64,000 nucleotides of DNA, taken from UBA6623 sp965217195. GTDB taxonomy: Bacteria > Acidobacteriota > Terriglobia > Bryobacterales > UBA6623. A program made the translations under genes and the position numbers. This document shows positions 62,676 to 64,000 of the stretch, in pieces (the first letter of the stretch is position 1; the number at the start of each line of letters is the position of its first letter). The notes under the pieces are model-generated. The model ran no database searches. It had not been told where the DNA came from and worked only from the letters and a program-made list of their open reading frames with translations. The stretch covers positions 186,001 through 250,000 of the forward strand of contig CBDCHL010000004.1 in assembly GCA_965217195.1 (NCBI GenBank), read 5' to 3'.

Positions 62676-64000
62676 GGCAGCGAAACCCGCAGGCCGTCGT
62701 GGATTTCCGGAAAGTCCGACATGCGCCATGGGCTGTCGGGGGCGTGATTGTCAAACTGGTCGAGAAAGCGTGCTGCTACCTCGCTGCGTGGTGACCATTC
62801 CCGCACACGCCTTTCGAGACCCGAAGCCCTCGGCGAATTGACAATTAAACTCAGCGCCAGCCGCAGGCAATCGATCTCGGGAAGCTTCTGCTCGGCCAGC
62901 CCCGGATGCGCTTGAAGCGTTTCCACGGCTTCGGCGAAGCGTTCGCGCTGCACCTGAACACAAGCCAGCCGCAGCACCGCCGGCAGATGACCCGGGTCGG
63001 CCGCGGCAAGCTGCGCGTAAACCGCCTGGGCTTCTTCCAGCCGCTCAAGGCGCTCAGCAATCTCAGCCCGGACGTACAGCGCCCGCCGCCTCACCAACCC
63101 GACATCAAGTGGGAAGTGCCGGTAGGGGTCGGCGACCTCCGGCTGCGCGCTAAGAACTTCCCCGACAGCCTCCTCCGCCGCTTCGTAATCTCCCGCCGCG
63201 GCCCGCGCCCGGGCAACGGCCAAAAAGAGCGGCGGTGAGGGACCGAAGCGCGCCAGCAGTCGCCGGGCGCGCACCTCCGCTTCCGGGTGTCGTCGCTGGT
63301 CGCTGAGCCACCAAGCGTGCTGCGCCAGCCCGGATGGTATCCAAGGAGCCACCGGCGGCTGTTGCAGCGCCCGCTCGGCCTCCACAAACTCTACCCAAGC
63401 CGCCACGCGCCTATCGCGCTCAGGTGGCGATGACCCAAACGCCTTATAGAACTGATACAAGCTGCGCTCAACCAAATCGTCTTCCGGTGTCTCCGCCAAA
63501 GCGATTTCAATCAACCGGAGATTGCGTTCGGCCTTGGCCCGACGGTCAGCGGCGCTCAAGTACCCGCTATGCAGGATCGTGACCCCGCGCGCTTCCTCCA
63601 CATGATGGTCCCCCGCGTCGGCAAACAGGGGCCGCTCGTGAATCCTTCCGCGATACCGAATGCCCGAGTCACGTCGAAAGAGCCGTAGCGCCGACCAACG
63701 CGCGCCGGCAGGTTCGTCCTCGTCCGCTCCGACGGCCGCCGGCGAATCCTGATTGACCAATTCGAGCGAAAAGGCGGCGGCGGGGCAATCTCGTACGGTC
63801 TCGCGCAGACGCTCGCGCGAGGGGCCCGAGAGCCGCTCGTCGCAATCGACAATAAGAATCCAATTCCCACGTGCCAGGTCGATGGAATGGTTGCGGGCGG
63901 CCGAGAAATCATCGACCCAAGCGAAATCAGCGACGTACGCGCCGTGGCGCCGAGCCACTTGCTTCGTGCGGTCCCTTGAACCCGTATCGACGACGACAAC
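62672..64000 (-). CDS. Family 2 glycosyltransferase with TPR-like region (5' partial)
   Basis: The frame runs off the window edge; translation of the last bases gives VVVVDTGSRDRTKQVARRHG, which aligns with the EIVVVDTGSTDKT segment of the next gene, so the true start lies outside. A GTG at 63958 is therefore not the start. Visible are ARGNWILIVDCDERLSGP with its DxD-like DCD and a long helical TPR-like C-terminus (about 440 residues visible in total, with GDYEAAEEAVGEVL and RLERLEEAQAVYAQLAAADP). The two glycosyltransferases share domain order and probably arose by tandem duplication. Confidence 0.85.
   Translation of the reverse strand, partial: VVVVDTGSRDRTKQVARRHGAYVADFAWVDDFSAARNHSIDLARGNWILIVDCDERLSGPSRERLRETVRDCPAAAFSLELVNQDSPAAVGADEDEPAGARWSALRLFRRDSGIRYRGRIHERPLFADAGDHHVEEARGVTILHSGYLSAADRRAKAERNLRLIEIALAETPEDDLVERSLYQFYKAFGSSPPERDRRVAAWVEFVEAERALQQPPVAPWIPSGLAQHAWWLSDQRRHPEAEVRARRLLARFGPSPPLFLAVARARAAAGDYEAAEEAVGEVLSAQPEVADPYRHFPLDVGLVRRRALYVRAEIAERLERLEEAQAVYAQLAAADPGHLPAVLRLACVQVQRERFAEAVETLQAHPGLAEQKLPEIDCLRLALSLIVNSPRASGLERRVREWSPRSEVAARFLDQFDNHAPDSPWRMSDFPEIHDGLRVSLP

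Overview
The window is GC-rich bacterial chromosome, densely packed and without tRNA, rRNA or CRISPR. It most resembles Acidobacteriota, perhaps the Bryobacter/Solibacter side. This is an inference from gene content: Oar-type TonB receptors with an N-terminal carboxypeptidase-regulatory-like domain, a PSD1/DUF1549/DUF1553 cytochrome-like protein, a heptosyltransferase and MsbA-type exporter (Gram-negative envelope), a bacillithiol gene, and very many dispersed hairpin repeats between genes. No marker gene here settles the taxon.

Layout. 1-3222: end of a type IV pilus / type II secretion inner-membrane operon (PilN end, PilO-like, PilP/GspC-like), closing with a prepilin-like protein that has a huge Gly-rich region. 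3340-8816: ECF sigma factor, zinc-type anti-sigma factor and an Oar-like TonB receptor. 8879-12058 (minus): PSD1-type secreted cytochrome-like protein. 12186-16597: glycogen/maltodextrin breakdown (glgX, malQ). 16684-19708: ferredoxin-NADP reductase and a sulfatase. 19996-21521 (minus): thiG and a HAD phosphatase. 21653-22483: three small conserved-looking proteins. 22727-33220: complex I genes nuoC-D-H-I-J-K-L-M-N, without nuoA, B, E, F or G. 33299-36869 (minus): leuS and a ROK kinase. 36946-39606: second TonB-type barrel, followed by a broken IS4-like transposase tail. 40160-43020: heptosyltransferase and lipid/LPS ABC exporter. 43199-47231: yicC, gmk, rpoZ, coaBC, DsbA-like protein. 47497-56483 (minus): a secreted protein of unknown function, then the Fe-S assembly cluster, transcribed sufB-C-D-S-U-T, rrf2, mrp, DUF971. 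57292-64000 (minus): zinc-ribbon membrane protein, bshC, orphan NarL-type regulator and two glycosyltransferase-TPR proteins, the last cut by the window edge.

The most unusual feature is a family of roughly 50-bp double-hairpin elements (five copies). All five lie inside operons or at operon junctions (glgX-malQ, nuoD-H, nuoH-I, nuoL-M, sufB-C), all in the same orientation relative to transcription. At malQ the element appears to supply the start codon and the first codons of the gene. Other hairpin families (here called B to E) fill most of the remaining gaps. Strong sigma70-type promoters can be read upstream of the ECF gene, nuoC, thiG and sufB. For glgX and thiG the -10 box lies so close to the start codon that leaderless transcripts are likely.
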